Origin: Hydrangea macrophylla
Taxonomy: Eukaryota > Streptophyta > Magnoliopsida > Cornales > Hydrangeaceae
DNA length: 64,000 bases
Assembly: GCA_033977485.1 (NCBI GenBank)
Contig: CM066993.1
Coordinates: 68,178,864 to 68,242,863, forward strand
Reading direction: 5' to 3'
The notes beneath the pieces were generated by a model. That model made no database searches, was not told the DNA's origin, and worked only from the letters and a program-made list of their open reading frames with translations. Within the stretch, counting starts at the first letter, position 1; each line of letters starts with the position of its first letter. Shown here piece by piece: positions 10,546 through 22,100 of this stretch. The translations under genes and the position numbers were made by a program.

Positions 10546-12983
10546 TTAGGTGCTGATAATTTCCCTACACGACTTCCTATTGTGTCTTCCTTTCTTACCG
10601 CATCTACCAGATCTAATACGGCGAACCTTCTCACCTCTGGATGGTATTCTCTTCTTTTTTGGTCTCCCAGGTAGCTTCCTTGTAATTAGCAGAAGTATTT
10701 CTGGATTCTCTAGCACCATTTCGGGCCTTCCAAATGTTGCAATGGGCTGAATTGACATAGACAGCGCTTGTTGATAATATCGGACAAAGAAATATGGCTC
10801 TATAAATTCCATCAAGTCTTTGCCCGTGATTTTGCTACTACTATTAAGCACTGCAGTAGCGTGGAAACAAGGGAATCTATTGTTCTGCCAATCACCACAA
10901 GAACACCACCTAAGCATTGTATTAACGTGCATGGATGGCTCGCATTCTACCTCGTAGTTATTTTTGTCCGACAACCTAATGCTCCAAGTTCTACCTTCAT
11001 TCAGTGCCTTCTGTAACCTATTGTGCATCTCAGGGCATATAATGGTATTCCATTTTTTTACTTTCAGACCTCTTTTTTGCCATGCCTTCCATCATTCCAA
11101 CTCTTATACTGTTAATCATGTTGGTTATCGGCATGTGTCGCGCCTCGTCAATCATTTTGTTCCATGACTCAGCAAGGCTCGATGACATCTTACCATATCT
11201 CTGACCAGCAAAGAAAGCATTACACCAATTTTCAGATGGTATGCAGCTACAAAAGTCCACAACCCTCTGACTGCCTTTGTTAATTAATGAATCCATCAAC
11301 GTATAATACTTTTCCCTATCCGGTGTGCACACGCATTTATTCATCTTGTACACAAGCCTATTCCGAACAATTGGATGCACACCCTTCAACTTGTCAGCTA
11401 GGTTAAATTTCATATGAAACAAACTAAAACCATGGAAGCAGTCCGGGAACACCTTTTTCACTCTATCAATTATACTGGGATGCCTATCAGATATGAAGGT
11501 GATCTTACGCTCATGATCCACGAGGAAAAAAATGGAAACGTGAAATTAGTAGGGAATAAGCTGTAGAAAATACTAAAGTGTGAAATTTTAGCACAGGAAG
11601 AAAATGGTAAGGTGAAATTTCATATGTTACATGTTAGAAAAATATTAAGTGATCTCATATGCTATAAAGTGGTAAGGTAAAATCCACGTATTAGTAATGA
11701 ACAGGCTGTGAAATTCCAAATGGTAGAAAATAGTAAAGTGTGAAATTTCATATGTTAGGGAATAGTGGTAATGTGTGAAATTTCACATATTATATGTTAA
11801 AAAGGGCAAAGAAATATCCTGACTAACCTTGGTTCCCAGTCTTACACGTAGCTCCAAGGACAACACCTTTGTGTCTTCCCTTAAAAAATGTACCATCTAG
11901 GAAAATCATCGGCCTCATGAACTTATAACCATGAATGCATGCTGCAAATTCCATAAAGCATCGTCGAAACCTCTCCGACTTTGAATCAACATCTAATCTA
12001 AAATGGCTACCAGGATTCACCCTATCCACTTCTTGGAAGTACCACCTCAACTTGTCAAATAAGGTAGCATGATCACCATATATTTCCTTTCTCGCATTCT
12101 CCACTCCAAGTCAAGTGTGATGATACTTGATGTCGAGCCCGTAATCAAGTTTAACGTCACCTATGGCATCAATCGATCTGTATAAAGGTTTTATACGTAT
12201 CTTCTCTTGCATCAAATCACCCACCAAAAGCGAGTTCACTCATGGATGCTTTGAACTTCGTACAACCGACCCGCACTTGTGTATGTTCATAAAAGAGTTT
12301 ATGTAGAAAAAACCATTCAACCCCGACTTGGATGCATGCAATGGCCATTTACATCCTTTCTCCTCGCGATATGTGCACTCAACAGTCACTCATGATTTGT
12401 CATTTTTTACATACCTAAAATTGAATCCAATTTGTGCAGCAAACTTGCATAGAGCTCTACGGTACTCTTTGGCACCACCTTCAAATTTTTGCCCAACGCC
12501 ATGAATCTCATGTCCCCATTGAGAGCCCATCAATAATTTCTGTTTGTGTTGGCAAAAATCAGGTTTGAAATCGGTCATTTCTGCTATCTGCAAACCTTGC
12601 ACGCCATCGACATTTCTGACACTTTCTTCATCACTGGTGTCACTATCCGTCTGGTTTAACAAAACACGAACATCAACATGGTCAAGCCGCATTCTCCTAG
12701 CCAAGTTGGACATACAAACCATATCTACTTCACTATCCAACATACATTTATCGTAACCAGGAAGTTTATACGTTAATGAGAAATCAATTCTTCCGATTCT
12801 GGGCCACTTTCCAACGACAAACTGCATCAACTCATCAAATGTAGATGTATCTGAAATAGCAGCTACTACAGTCTCACCAGCATACGTGCACAATATAATG
12901 ATCTGATTCTCCATTGGAAACGCAAAGTCACACATATGTCTGCACGTAAAAAACACGCATGTTACCAAAAAAGAGGTATTCAA
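10546..12983 (-). pseudogene. MuDR-type MULE transposase, degraded
   Basis: Transposase that would cut and move the element. Order on the - strand: N-terminal domain from a probable start at 12914 (MENQIIILCTYAGETVV); MuDR zinc-finger-type domain (QKFEGGAKEYRRALCKFAAQIGFNFRY) near 12400-12500; MULE DDE-type core with DGTFFKGRHKG (about 11880) and ISDRHPSI (about 11490), and ESWN near 11170; SWIM zinc finger CSCGDWQNNRFPCFH near 10880-10925; a GRPKKKR AT-hook-like tail. Damage: in-frame TGA at 12390-12392, 12240-12242 and 12111-12113, and a frameshift in a T run (+ strand 11053-11059). An intron-like 300 bp (11522-11825) interrupts the core, and the segment that usually follows GNQG (PLAF...DSEN) is absent. 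Confidence 0.8.
11522..11825 (-). repeat. Intron-like insert made of palindromic words
   Basis: Separates two parts of the transposase core. It starts with a donor-like GGTTAGTC on the - strand and contains at least five variants of TGTGAAATTTCACA, one exact (11774-11787). It has no open frame, and I could not find in it the transposase segment that normally lies here. Confidence 0.55.
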
Positions 12984-13980
12984 CGTTAATGATTGTCATG
13001 TGAAAATTCAAATACTTGGGGGACAAAACATGATTGACCGAGAAGAGTATCAAAAATCTGTTCTTTTGAAAATAATCCTTTTGAGCAGAGTTCAAACTGC
13101 TAAGTTTCTTCCATTCTTATGTGAAAATTCACAAACTTGAGGGAAAAAAACATGATTGGTTGAGAAGAGTATCAAAAATGTGTTCTTTTGAAAAAAATTA
13201 ATCTGTGTAGAGTTCATACTAATAAGTTTTTGCCATTCTCAGGTTAAAATTCATCATATTCAGAAGGAAAAAAAAATCATGAGTGATTTGAAAATTGCAT
13301 GTGTAGTCATGTATAAATTCACAACCAGTGTAAACAGATACATCAACTATGCAATAATAGAAAATCACCGAAAAAGTGTTGCGCATACATGTACTTTGTA
13401 TTTCAGAATCAAGAACAAGAATTGGTTTTCAAATATCTATGTATTAAACTATGTTCTTCAATGGCAGAACTGATCAGATTTTCAAATTCTAATCTGCTAT
13501 GGTAGAAATTCTGGCCATCAAATAACAAAAGAAAGTGGTGGTTCAAATGGTGTGGAGAATCAGATGAAAATTTGTTGAATAAATAATCAATTATTTTCCT
13601 AAAATTGTGTAAAACTAGTATGATATTGCTGAAATCATGGGATTCCCGAGAAAACCACTTGTAATAGAAAACAAAAAATCCTTTCGGATTCAACTGGTAA
13701 TTAATATCATTAATATATTCGTATATCTAGATCTATATATAGTCATATATGTATAATACATAATGCGTATAATCATAAGGGTAAAAATGGCCATCAATTG
13801 AGCAATTTATATGGGTTAAGGACCTTTTCAAAAAATATATATACATATATATATATGGGTTAAGGACCAATTTCGGATAAATGTATGAATGTGAGGATCT
13901 ATATTAACAATAAGAATTGGGAAAATACTTTTGATTGTACAGCTAGGGTAGTGAGGGCCTGATTACCTATTTTCTATTCA
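12984..13980. other. Right subterminal region of the MULE
   Basis: Non-coding. Near 13015-13200 a segment of about 120 bp is repeated in diverged form (CATGATTG, GAGAAGAGTATCAAAAAT). An (AT)n run lies at 13838-13855 and the subterminal match to the left end at 13867-13883. No gene. Confidence 0.45.
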
Positions 13981-13997
13981 AAAAATGAGGTCATGGG

Positions 13998-14880
13998 TAG
14001 CCATTGTCCCCCAAATTTATTACTCCTACTTTTGATTTTTTCTGTAAGTTTTGCTATACTGATAGATATTGTGTAAATATGGCCCCACCAATATTTTACT
14101 CCCAAATATTACATTATTTTTGGCAGAAAATATAAATAACATAATCGGTATGGTATTATTGATTAGGCATGTCAAAGACGTTGTACGAAGACCCAAACAT
14201 ATGTACCAAACTTATTCCTATACGTGTAGTACGAAAATAGTGATCAGGCGATTGTGTTAAGCAAATAGAGAATTACCCTTACTAGAAGTTCTCAAACAAT
14301 ATTGAAGCACACAAGCATGAAAGTGATAAAAATAATGTAAAGCAAGGCTTTTGGAATTAGAAATATATTGCTTAAAAGGAATTAAATTGCCATTAATATA
14401 AAAGAAATTACAAGAGAAGACAAAAGTTGCTTAAAATGAGAAGTAGGAACTAAAACTTAAAACAAAGTTTCTGAGAGCTTAAGGAAAATACTATTGGAAT
14501 ACAAGAAAAAGAAAGAATGCTTTTTTTGAGGAGTGCTTTTGTGAGCTATTGGAGAGATTGTCTGTTTGAGTTTGTTGTGTATTTATAGATGGGGTATTGA
14601 TATGTTTCCCTTTGTTGAATTTCTTTCTGCTAAGTCTTTCCACACTTTGTCATTTCCCATATATCTTGGAACTCCCACTTGCCATATGAATGCATTGGAA
14701 CTTCCCAAATATATACTCTTATACATAAATTTTCATGTAAGTCCTTTAAGATTTATAATTCTGGTCCTCCATTGTCAGAGAATTTTCACTACTATCCCAT
14801 TGTACTTTTGCAATATTCAGTTTGGTCCCTCCAACAAAGAAGGTCTAGATTCCTGCAGGAGTGACGCCACTGTCTATAGC
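13998..14880. other. Non-coding DNA left of the solo LTR
   Basis: No convincing gene. GTGTATTTATAGATG near 14577 and the surrounding TTGAGTTTGTTGTG text look like part of an old LTR or promoter, but I could not define ends. Open frames here are short and unsupported. Confidence 0.3.
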
Positions 14881-16370
14881 TATCACGACCCATCCCGCTA
14901 CGGGCACAAATAGGACACGTGGCACACCACCAAGGCTTATCCAGTTCCATTAAAGTAAATAGCAACGGAAAACATAAGTAAAATTCATTAAAATCAGAGT
15001 TATAAAAAGTTTTGCCCCTTTGAAACACATCCAAAAAGATTTTTTGAAAACAGCGGTCCAGTCGACTGTGGCGAGGACCCAGTCGACTGAAGATCAATTG
15101 CAGAAAGTTGAAATGATCAACAGTCCAGGCTAGTCCAGTCGACTGTGCCGAGGACTCAGTCGACTGGGGCATCAATCTCTCAGTCGACAGACCCTTGTCC
15201 GGTCGACTGAACTCATCCAAGCAGGATGTCCAGTTTTCGTGCAGAAACTAGTCGACTGATTCCAAACTTCCCGTCGACTGAGGTCTTTGAAAAATGAAGA
15301 GATATTTCTGTAAAACATGGGTCTAATCAACTGGGTCGGAGGCTGAGTCGACTGATCTCCCTCAAATCTGCACAAACTGCAGCAAAACAAAAACCATGGT
15401 TCTCCAAACTAACTCCAACATAACACAACTATATTACAACGATATTTCAAACCATAATTACAAGAGTTCTTTTACGGATTACCATACTACTAAATCACCC
15501 TCAAGATTCAGTTACAACAAGTTACGAATTCAAAGTTATTATTATTATAAGTTTGAAAAGGAAACAAAATATAAATAAGAGTATTCTCCGTCATCGTCTT
15601 GGCCTCACTCTTCTTCCTTCCCTTTTTTCTTTTCTCCTGCAATGGAGTAAGTCTCCACTGCTCAGCTATATGCTGAGTGTACAATTTTAAACAAATGCAT
15701 ATGAGGTAATTCATGTTTTAAACATCTAAATCACATAATTTAGTCTCTGGGGAGAGAGATACGCATTCATCCAGTATATCGGCAAGTCTTAAATCTTAAA
15801 CCGTAATGCCAATGGCTAGCTAAAGATCACTCAACCATTGCATCCATCTGCTCTGGCTGGCCCGGTTCCCACACCAAGCAAGTAGTCGTCACTACTAAAA
15901 CTCTCCAACTCGAGAGGCGTACCCCGGCATGAAATTATACCAAACTCCCGTTTGACCCACATAATCATTTAGCACACTCACGTAATCATATCACCACGCT
16001 TTTCTAAACGTACTCGCTAAAATTAACGGACCTAATTTAATACTTGAATTTTGCCCGGATCACAATTCATACAAAATATCTAAAACATCCAAAATTCCCT
16101 ATATTACATAGGTTAAGAATTCATACCTTAAGCTATAGCTATGAGAAGTACTAGGAGACCAATTAATCATTGGGTCTCCAATCTCAAATGATTCCTACAA
16201 GTGTACACATGTTTTTTCCAAAATTTTAAAATTAGCTTTTCGGAGATAATTTTCCAAACGAGGCCTAAGAGGTATCAACATAAAGCTCTTACCTTGAGGA
16301 GTCCAAATATGAAATCTGGCTTAAAATTGACGGACGAACGGACGTCGTATGTCATCGGTAAGCTCGTGGC

Positions 16371-16416
<46 letters not shown>

Positions 16417-16978
16417 ATATTTGTGAGTTTGAAGATATTATGAAAAATATCTTGAACTATTCTATTTATAGGCACAACTCTTGAAAATTACATTTAACTC
16501 CCTACGAGTTTTCAAAACTTCTAATTATCTCCCGAAACGTCTTAAACGTCTAATCCATTGATTTACGAGTGAAAACTAAAAATTAAAAAAGTTTTCATCT
16601 AAGTTCTGTTTGGGTCCGTAATTACGTCCAAAAACTAAATTCTATGGAATTTCTAGACAACTTACCTTTTATGTAACGTATCACTCACTTTCTCACCACA
16701 GTATTCAAAATTATTTAAAACAAGATCAAAACTACTATAAATTATATATACTATAATTATTATTTATGAAAATCAGGTAAAGTCAAATAACATTTAAAAT
16801 CACATAAATGTCATTTACTCATATCAATTCCTCATCGAGTGTTAGATTGTCGTGTCCTCACTTGATACCTTCCGATGACTACAGTCAACCACTTCTACAA
16901 TTATTAATCAATATTAATAATTCACAATAAACTAATTTGTATTTTAAAATAAATAGATATCCCGGGACAGGTGTGACA
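14881..16978 (-). repeat. Solo LTR, Ty3/gypsy type, probably - strand
   Basis: About 2.1 kb with terminal inverted repeats TATCAC/GTGACA (left end one change from TGTCAC) and flanks ATAGC (14876-14880) and ATAGT (16979-16983), a 5-bp target duplication with one mismatch. No PBS, PPT or coding region on either side, so it is a solo LTR. On the - strand a good TATA box (CCTATAAATAG, + strand about 16460-16472) is followed by a (GA)n leader, which suggests - orientation. Near its other end (15056-15350) is a cluster of CAGTCGACTG palindromes, with exact copies at 15059, 15080, 15136 and 15157. Confidence 0.7.
16373..16413. repeat. (CT)n microsatellite
   Basis: About 20 CT units, pure, inside the solo LTR just downstream of its likely TATA box when read on the - strand. 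The apparent open frames across it are low complexity. Confidence 0.95.
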
Positions 16979-17417
16979 ATAGTATTTCTCCCATAATGTC
17001 ATATTTTTGTAAAATAAACTTCTCTAATATAGATAATAGCTACTAAGTACCTTATTTGTTCTTTCCAATTCGTTTTTAGGAAAATCATTAGCGCAAATAG
17101 GTAAAAGGTGAAAATTGTTACCATTTTTTTTGCCAATTGGAGCAGAGCATCTCTTATTTGTGGATCTTGAAATCTCATTGTTTTAACACGATCTATTCGA
17201 CTTTTTCAACGTGTTGTGACAATGATTAAACTAGGTAAATTATTTTAAGAAAATTTTCATCTCTTTACAGAAGAAGAAAATATTGAATAAATTTTCTGCA
17301 CTATTCTAAAAAATTTACTGCCTTAATCGGAGATTATTGGAAGCCACTACTTTTTTAAGTGAAAAATTTTCATTTGATAAACATATATAAGAAAATAAAA
17401 AAAATCAAAAAAATCAG
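16979..17417. other. AT-rich non-coding stretch
   Basis: Sequence that continues the host DNA interrupted by the solo LTR. No gene or repeat structure recognised. Confidence 0.4.
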
Positions 17418-17952
17418 GATACGGTAAATTACGCTAACCTTTCCTCTTAGGTCACATCAAAATAGAGGGACATCCCTCGTGGTTTTGCGTAAGTATGCTA
17501 ACCTCTCTTTTTGGAGATCGAAACCTTAGCAAAGTTAACAGTACATGATCGTATTAGACAAAATTAACAATAAATTACACTAACCTTTCCCTGAAAATAA
17601 GATATAACTTATTATTTTAAGAATCAACACATTATTAATGGACACATTTATTATTAGAAAAATGAAATAAAATTTCATATTTGTATTAGAGAAAAAAAAT
17701 TATAATTTTTTTAATAACTTTGATACGGTAAATTAGTCATTACCAAAAAGTTTAACAATCAACATACCGTTAATAACAGTATAATTTTGTTTTTAATAAC
17801 TTTGATACGGTAAATTAGTCATTACCAAAAAGTTTAACAATCAACATACCGTTAACTCAAACTCCAAACTAAGGGAGACTACAGTATGCGAACCACGAGG
17901 GTTATCTTTACATTTTGAATTTATTTTAGGAGAGATTATTGTAACTTAGCCT
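17418..17952. mobile_element. MITE-like element with internal 82-bp duplication
   Basis: Imperfect terminal inverted repeats: left GGTAAATTACGCTAACCTTT ... CCCTCGTGGTTTTGCG; right, read on the other strand, GGCTAAGTTACAATAATCT ... CCCTCGTGGTTCGCAT. Inside, a segment containing AATAACTTTGATACGG is duplicated in tandem with a period of 82 bp (starts 17713 and 17795). I could not find a clean target duplication. Confidence 0.55.
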
Positions 17953-18113
17953 AAAAAGAAAAAGGTGGCTCCAATTATTGAAGTCTCAGGCGGCCCCTGG
18001 TGCTAACCTAGCTAATTAGAGCTTCAGCTGCCTATGGTTTGACACACATATTTCATTCATGAACATGTACCCAAAAGTTGAAGTGAAAGATTTTGAAGAT
18101 AAAAAAGAAAAAG

Positions 18114-18304
18114 AAAAGTGATAGGTACATAACACATTTTACAACATATTTTATAATAGGGTTTTAAATATATGTAGTTTGTGTAGTATAAGTGGTGCAC
18201 AGAAAAATGTAAAAAAAAAAATTAAACAGCACACAAGACATAATACATTTAAAGTCCTATTGTAGAGTGTGTAATGAAATGTGTTATGTACCTAACATTT
18301 TTTA
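18114..18304. mobile_element. MITE (family 1, copy a), Mutator-like
   Basis: 191 bp between direct repeats AAAGAAAAAG (18104-18113 and 18305-18314). Terminal repeats contain TAGGTACATAACACATTT on both ends. The core TAAGTGGTGCACAGAAAA and the segment ACATTTAAAG are shared with the element at 18827-19013, so the two are siblings. The poly-A-rich target makes the duplication less certain than for copy b. Confidence 0.7.
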
Positions 18305-18380
18305 AAAGAAAAAGCAAAAAAAGTAAGATGTGATTATCACCACGTGTCCCAATTGAAATTCCAAAGGATCAAAAGTTTAT

Positions 18381-18565
18381 GGGTAATACTTGGGGCATAA
18401 CCAAAGCCACAACCTTTTGCTCACAACCTTCATTTTGTGTCTATCTCTCTCTTGATGGGTTCCACAGTGCCAATGACCCCACAGTGTCCACTAAGAGAGA
18501 GATAGACACAAAATGGAGGTTGTGAGCAAAAGGTTGTGGCTTTGGTTGTGCCCCAAGTATTACTC
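18381..18565. mobile_element. MITE (family 2), near-perfect inverted repeat, 9-bp TSD
   Basis: 185-bp foldback. Both ends read GRGTAATACTTGGGGCA and continue inward with ACCAAAGCCACAACCTTTTG, so nearly the whole element is two arms. Exact 9-bp direct repeats AAAGTTTAT flank it at 18372-18380 and 18566-18574, as expected of a Mutator-like MITE. Related copies lie at 21455-21560 (half), 23550-23665 and 25507-25692. Confidence 0.9.
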
Positions 18566-18575
18566 AAAGTTTATA

Positions 18576-18817
18576 CTTCCTCCGTCCCATTTTATGTGTT
18601 CCCTTTCCTTTTTGGGATGTCCCAAAATTGTTGTCCACTTTCTTAAATTAGTATGCAAATTTTTCTTAGTTTCCCAAACTACCCTTCTTTGCAATCAATA
18701 CAAAAAAAAAAGTGCAATGATTATGGACAACTGTGGAAAGTACGTATATATATATTCTTTTCATCCCCTTAAATAATTAATTCCTCAAAAGAGACACATA
18801 AAATGGGACGGAGGGAG
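18576..18817. mobile_element. Stowaway-like MITE
   Basis: Terminal inverted repeats CTTCCTCCGTCCCATTTTAT on the left and, read on the other strand, CTCCCTCCGTCCCATTTTAT on the right. TA precedes the left end (18574-18575). The CTCCCTCCGTCCC terminus is characteristic of plant Tc1/mariner Stowaway elements. It begins one base after the target duplication of the preceding MITE, and its right end adjoins that of the next. Confidence 0.75.
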
Positions 18818-18826
18818 TGGACATAT

Positions 18827-19013
18827 GAGTAATGTTAGGCACACACACTTTTTTACACATTTTTTGACACATATCTTTAAATGCATGTACCCTGTGTTGT
18901 GTAAGTGGTGCACAGAAAAGTATAAAATTTTCAAACAGCACAAGATACATACATTTAAAGCCTAGTGTGTTAAAAAAAATGTGTAAAAAAATGTGTATAC
19001 CTAACATTATTGG
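18827..19013. mobile_element. MITE (family 1, copy b), 9-bp TSD
   Basis: 187 bp flanked by exact TGGACATAT at 18818-18826 and 19014-19022. Ends carry AATGTTAGG followed by CACACAC or TATACAC. The core matches copy a at 18114-18304. Its right flank is only about 40 bp from the peroxidase TATA box. Confidence 0.85.
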
Positions 19014-19062
19014 TGGACATATTCTTAGATAAAAAAAAAGTTTTGATGAAGTAACAAATGTG

Positions 19063-19070
19063 TATAAATA
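19063..19070 (+). promoter_or_regulatory. TATA box of the peroxidase gene
   Basis: TATAAATA, 56 bases upstream of the ATG at 19126, leaving room for a short leader. It is the only good TATA match between the last MITE and the start codon. Confidence 0.65.
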
Positions 19071-19125
19071 AAGCCTCGTAATATGTTGCATATGCACCCA
19101 CATTAAAAGAAAAGGTATCAAAACC

Positions 19126-22100
19126 ATGGGGAGTTTTACCAAATTTTCTTTAGCCTCTCTCCTTTTGATCATCTCTTCCCTATCACTAGTGTCCCACTTC
19201 CATGTCTCAGTGGCTTCTAGATCTCAGCCATTGGTGAGTGGACTCTCATGGACTTTCTATGATTCTAAATGTCCTAAGTTGGAATCCATTATCAGAAAAC
19301 ACCTCAAGAAGGTCTTCAAGGATGATATTGGCCAAGCTGCTGGCTTGCTTCGCCTCCACTTCCATGATTGCTTTGTCCAGGTAACAACACACACACACAC
19401 ATATATCTATATATATTTTGCTGATTGTCTCCCCTACTTAGGCTCTGCTTGACAATGGTTTTGTAGAGTTCATAAGTGATTATATATGGAAATCAGAAGT
19501 TAAAATCAATATTTGATAAATCAGCTTCTGCGATTCAAAAAATTGCAAAAAATTTCCCATCAAAAGCTTCTTAGAGTACAACTTTAGAACAAAACCAAAA
19601 GTTGTTGTCTAATGGGCCCTTTAGTATTAAGCCTCCCAATGACTCCTTATATAAAGGAAGTACTAAATCCACATATGTATAGGGGCCTGATGAGTTTTTA
19701 GGGGTTCAAGTGAACTCCTAAAACAGGGGTCCCCTACCAATATGCATATGAATAATCTTTTGTTAAAATCTACACTAAAATTAGCATGTTAGTGAAAGAA
19801 AAATTTGCTCCATGAGATTAAGAAAAAAAAAAAAATCATTACATGACCTCACAAAGATGAAAATCTCATCTTGTCCTTTCTTAATGCAACAAAATTCAGC
19901 ATAAATCAAATCTAAAGTTAAAATAAAAATAAAAAATAAAAAACTGACCAGATCTTAGTGGCCATCTGTCATCGATGTTGGCTATTGCAGATATCAGATT
20001 TTAAGAAAAAAATAAAAAACCAAAATAGATTTTTCGAGAGAGAGAGAGAGAGGAGTACTGGAAGAGAGGGGGAGAATTGGAAACGACTTATGTACAGTAT
20101 CTTAAGTTTCCCCCACATGAACAATAAAAATTATTTGGATAAAACTATAATTTTTCAAAATTTCACTGTTTATGTGAGGGTAACTGAGGTACTGTACTAA
20201 AGTCGTTTCTAGGAGAATTGACCTTTGTTGAATGGTGTGCTGCTCGTATGAGAGCATTTTTGCTCACCCCAAATTTGGTACACCAATGCTCACCCAAGCA
20301 TCTCATTGGACAATACAGTGGGGCCCAGGATTAAACAAATGTTGTTTAATATTGTTTAATCCTGGGCCCCACTGCATTGGCCAATGGGATGCTTGGGTGA
20401 GCATTGGTGTACCAAATTTGGGGTGAGCAAAAGTATTTTCCTGCTCGTATAGTGTTTCGGTGAGGTGTTTTTAACTTATGCTTCTGCGGTGGTGTAAAGG
20501 TAAAGAGGTGGAGGATTAGTTTTGAAATTCTAATACTTTCGCGTTTTTTAATTTTATATTATTATTATTATTTTATATATACTTGGATTATGACTGGATA
20601 CACACGTCCTTAATCCAACCCAACTCTACTCTAAAACTATATAAGTACAAGTAAAGACTCGCCCCCTCTTTCTCCCCAATCTCCGCAATGGAAAGAAAGA
20701 TGTCACGCAATTTGTTCTTGCTTTAAGCTAATGCAGTAATTAAGATTTTGGCCATTTGTACTTGGTTGGAACCACCTAGTATATTGGTATCACATAAATT
20801 TGTTTTGGATCCATAAACACATCGGTATTTAGAAGTATAAAGTTTGGACTAAAAAAATGGTACACCTCAAATTCATTGAAAATTTGATGACCCAAATAAT
20901 TGTTTTGTCGTTCTATGCTCATGACCGGCCATAAATTTTTTAGGGCACTATGTCCCTTTCCGCAGTTTGATGGTCTTGGATCCACCTGAGTTCATGGACC
21001 ATGGTTGGTCTTATACTAGAAAACATTTACAAATACATTAAGTGCTCAGTAAGTGCACACGGATCAACCATGGCCTTAACCAGCATTAATTTTGTGATCA
21101 ACGTCCTTCTATTTTGACGTGACTGTCACATTGTATATTGGCTATTATGATTTTCTGTTACGGTGGGACTTACATAAAATTTAAATTATAGTGAGTGTCT
21201 GTCACATATATCATATATGTAACAGTCATATTAAGATAAAATCTCCAACTAGCTATATAGCGACAGTTCTTTAAACACGTCTCTGCAGGTCAACTGAACC
21301 CTCGTTACACAACCACCACAAGACAAATTATTCCGGTGAAAAAACTCGTGGTATCCAAGAAAATTTGTATGGATATACCTTAAAATTTGTTGGACATCTT
21401 AAGAACGCTCAAAGAAAAAACCTTTCTTTTTTTTTTTTTTGGTTGACTGATTTTTGGAGCACAATCTTCACACAACTTTTTGTTCCCAATTTTCTCACTA
21501 TCTCTTTCTATCTCTCTCCTCATAGGTTCCACAATATCAGTGACCCTCACAGTGCCTATTGTTGGGCATGGGTCCACAATCACAACAAGAAAATCACATC
21601 CACAAAGATGGAGATAAATAGAACAAGAACAACACATCCACGAAAGAAAAATCAAACAAACCAACACAACAAAGATTTAAATATGGTTCGGCCCAACAAT
21701 GCTTACGTCCACATGCAAATGTGATCACCTCGATTAATATAAAGATTACAGTCACTCAAGATCTCACATGTATAACTCTCCAATCAAGTTATATAACACA
21801 CACAATTTCTAGAAAATAATCTCTTCCTCACTAGTTTGCATCCCTCTCTTGTGTACGTAGAATGTGGGTTATGTAGAAGATTTTCAACCAATCTTATCAA
21901 TCCCTTGAGTAAGCCCTATATCTATACTAATATACTAGCAGTCGGGGCACACGTGCATTGCGTGTGCAACGCATTGTGTTAGTTACGTATTAAACCTTAA
22001 CCTGAAGTGCAATGGGAATTGAGGTGTGGTTCATGCTTATATTTCAAGTAATAAACAACTGAAGGCAACAACACAAAGGTGCAGAAAAACAGAAGGCTGT

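Larger units (their letters stand above)
2960..13980. mobile_element. Mutator-like element with ULP1-like gene (KI-MULE type)
   Basis: About 11 kb holding a ULP1-like protease gene (+) and a MuDR-type transposase gene (-), the combination known from Kaonashi/KI-MULE elements of plants. Ends are approximate. An 18-bp direct repeat containing GAGGTCATGGG lies at 2923-2940 and 13980-13997 and may include the target duplication, but a second partial copy at 2894-2905 makes the left boundary uncertain. Subterminal inverted matches support the span: CATTTATCCGAAA at 3224-3236 against the opposite strand at 13871-13883, each followed inward by an (AT)n run, and a CCCTTA-containing segment near 3054-3069 against one near 13775-13800. 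Both genes are broken, so this copy is probably not autonomous. Confidence 0.7.

Noticed and set aside
14792..15390. Open frames on the - strand with QSTES-type repeats
   Set aside because: They translate the CAGTCGACTG palindromes near the end of the solo LTR; no domain.
16201..16475. Open frames across the (CT)n run
   Set aside because: Low-complexity translation (SLSLSL / ERERER) inside a solo LTR.
21925..21985. Helitron-like end (TCTATACTAATATACTAG, then GCACACGTGCATTGCGTGTG)
   Set aside because: Suggestive words only; no matching 3' end with hairpin and CTAG terminus could be identified.
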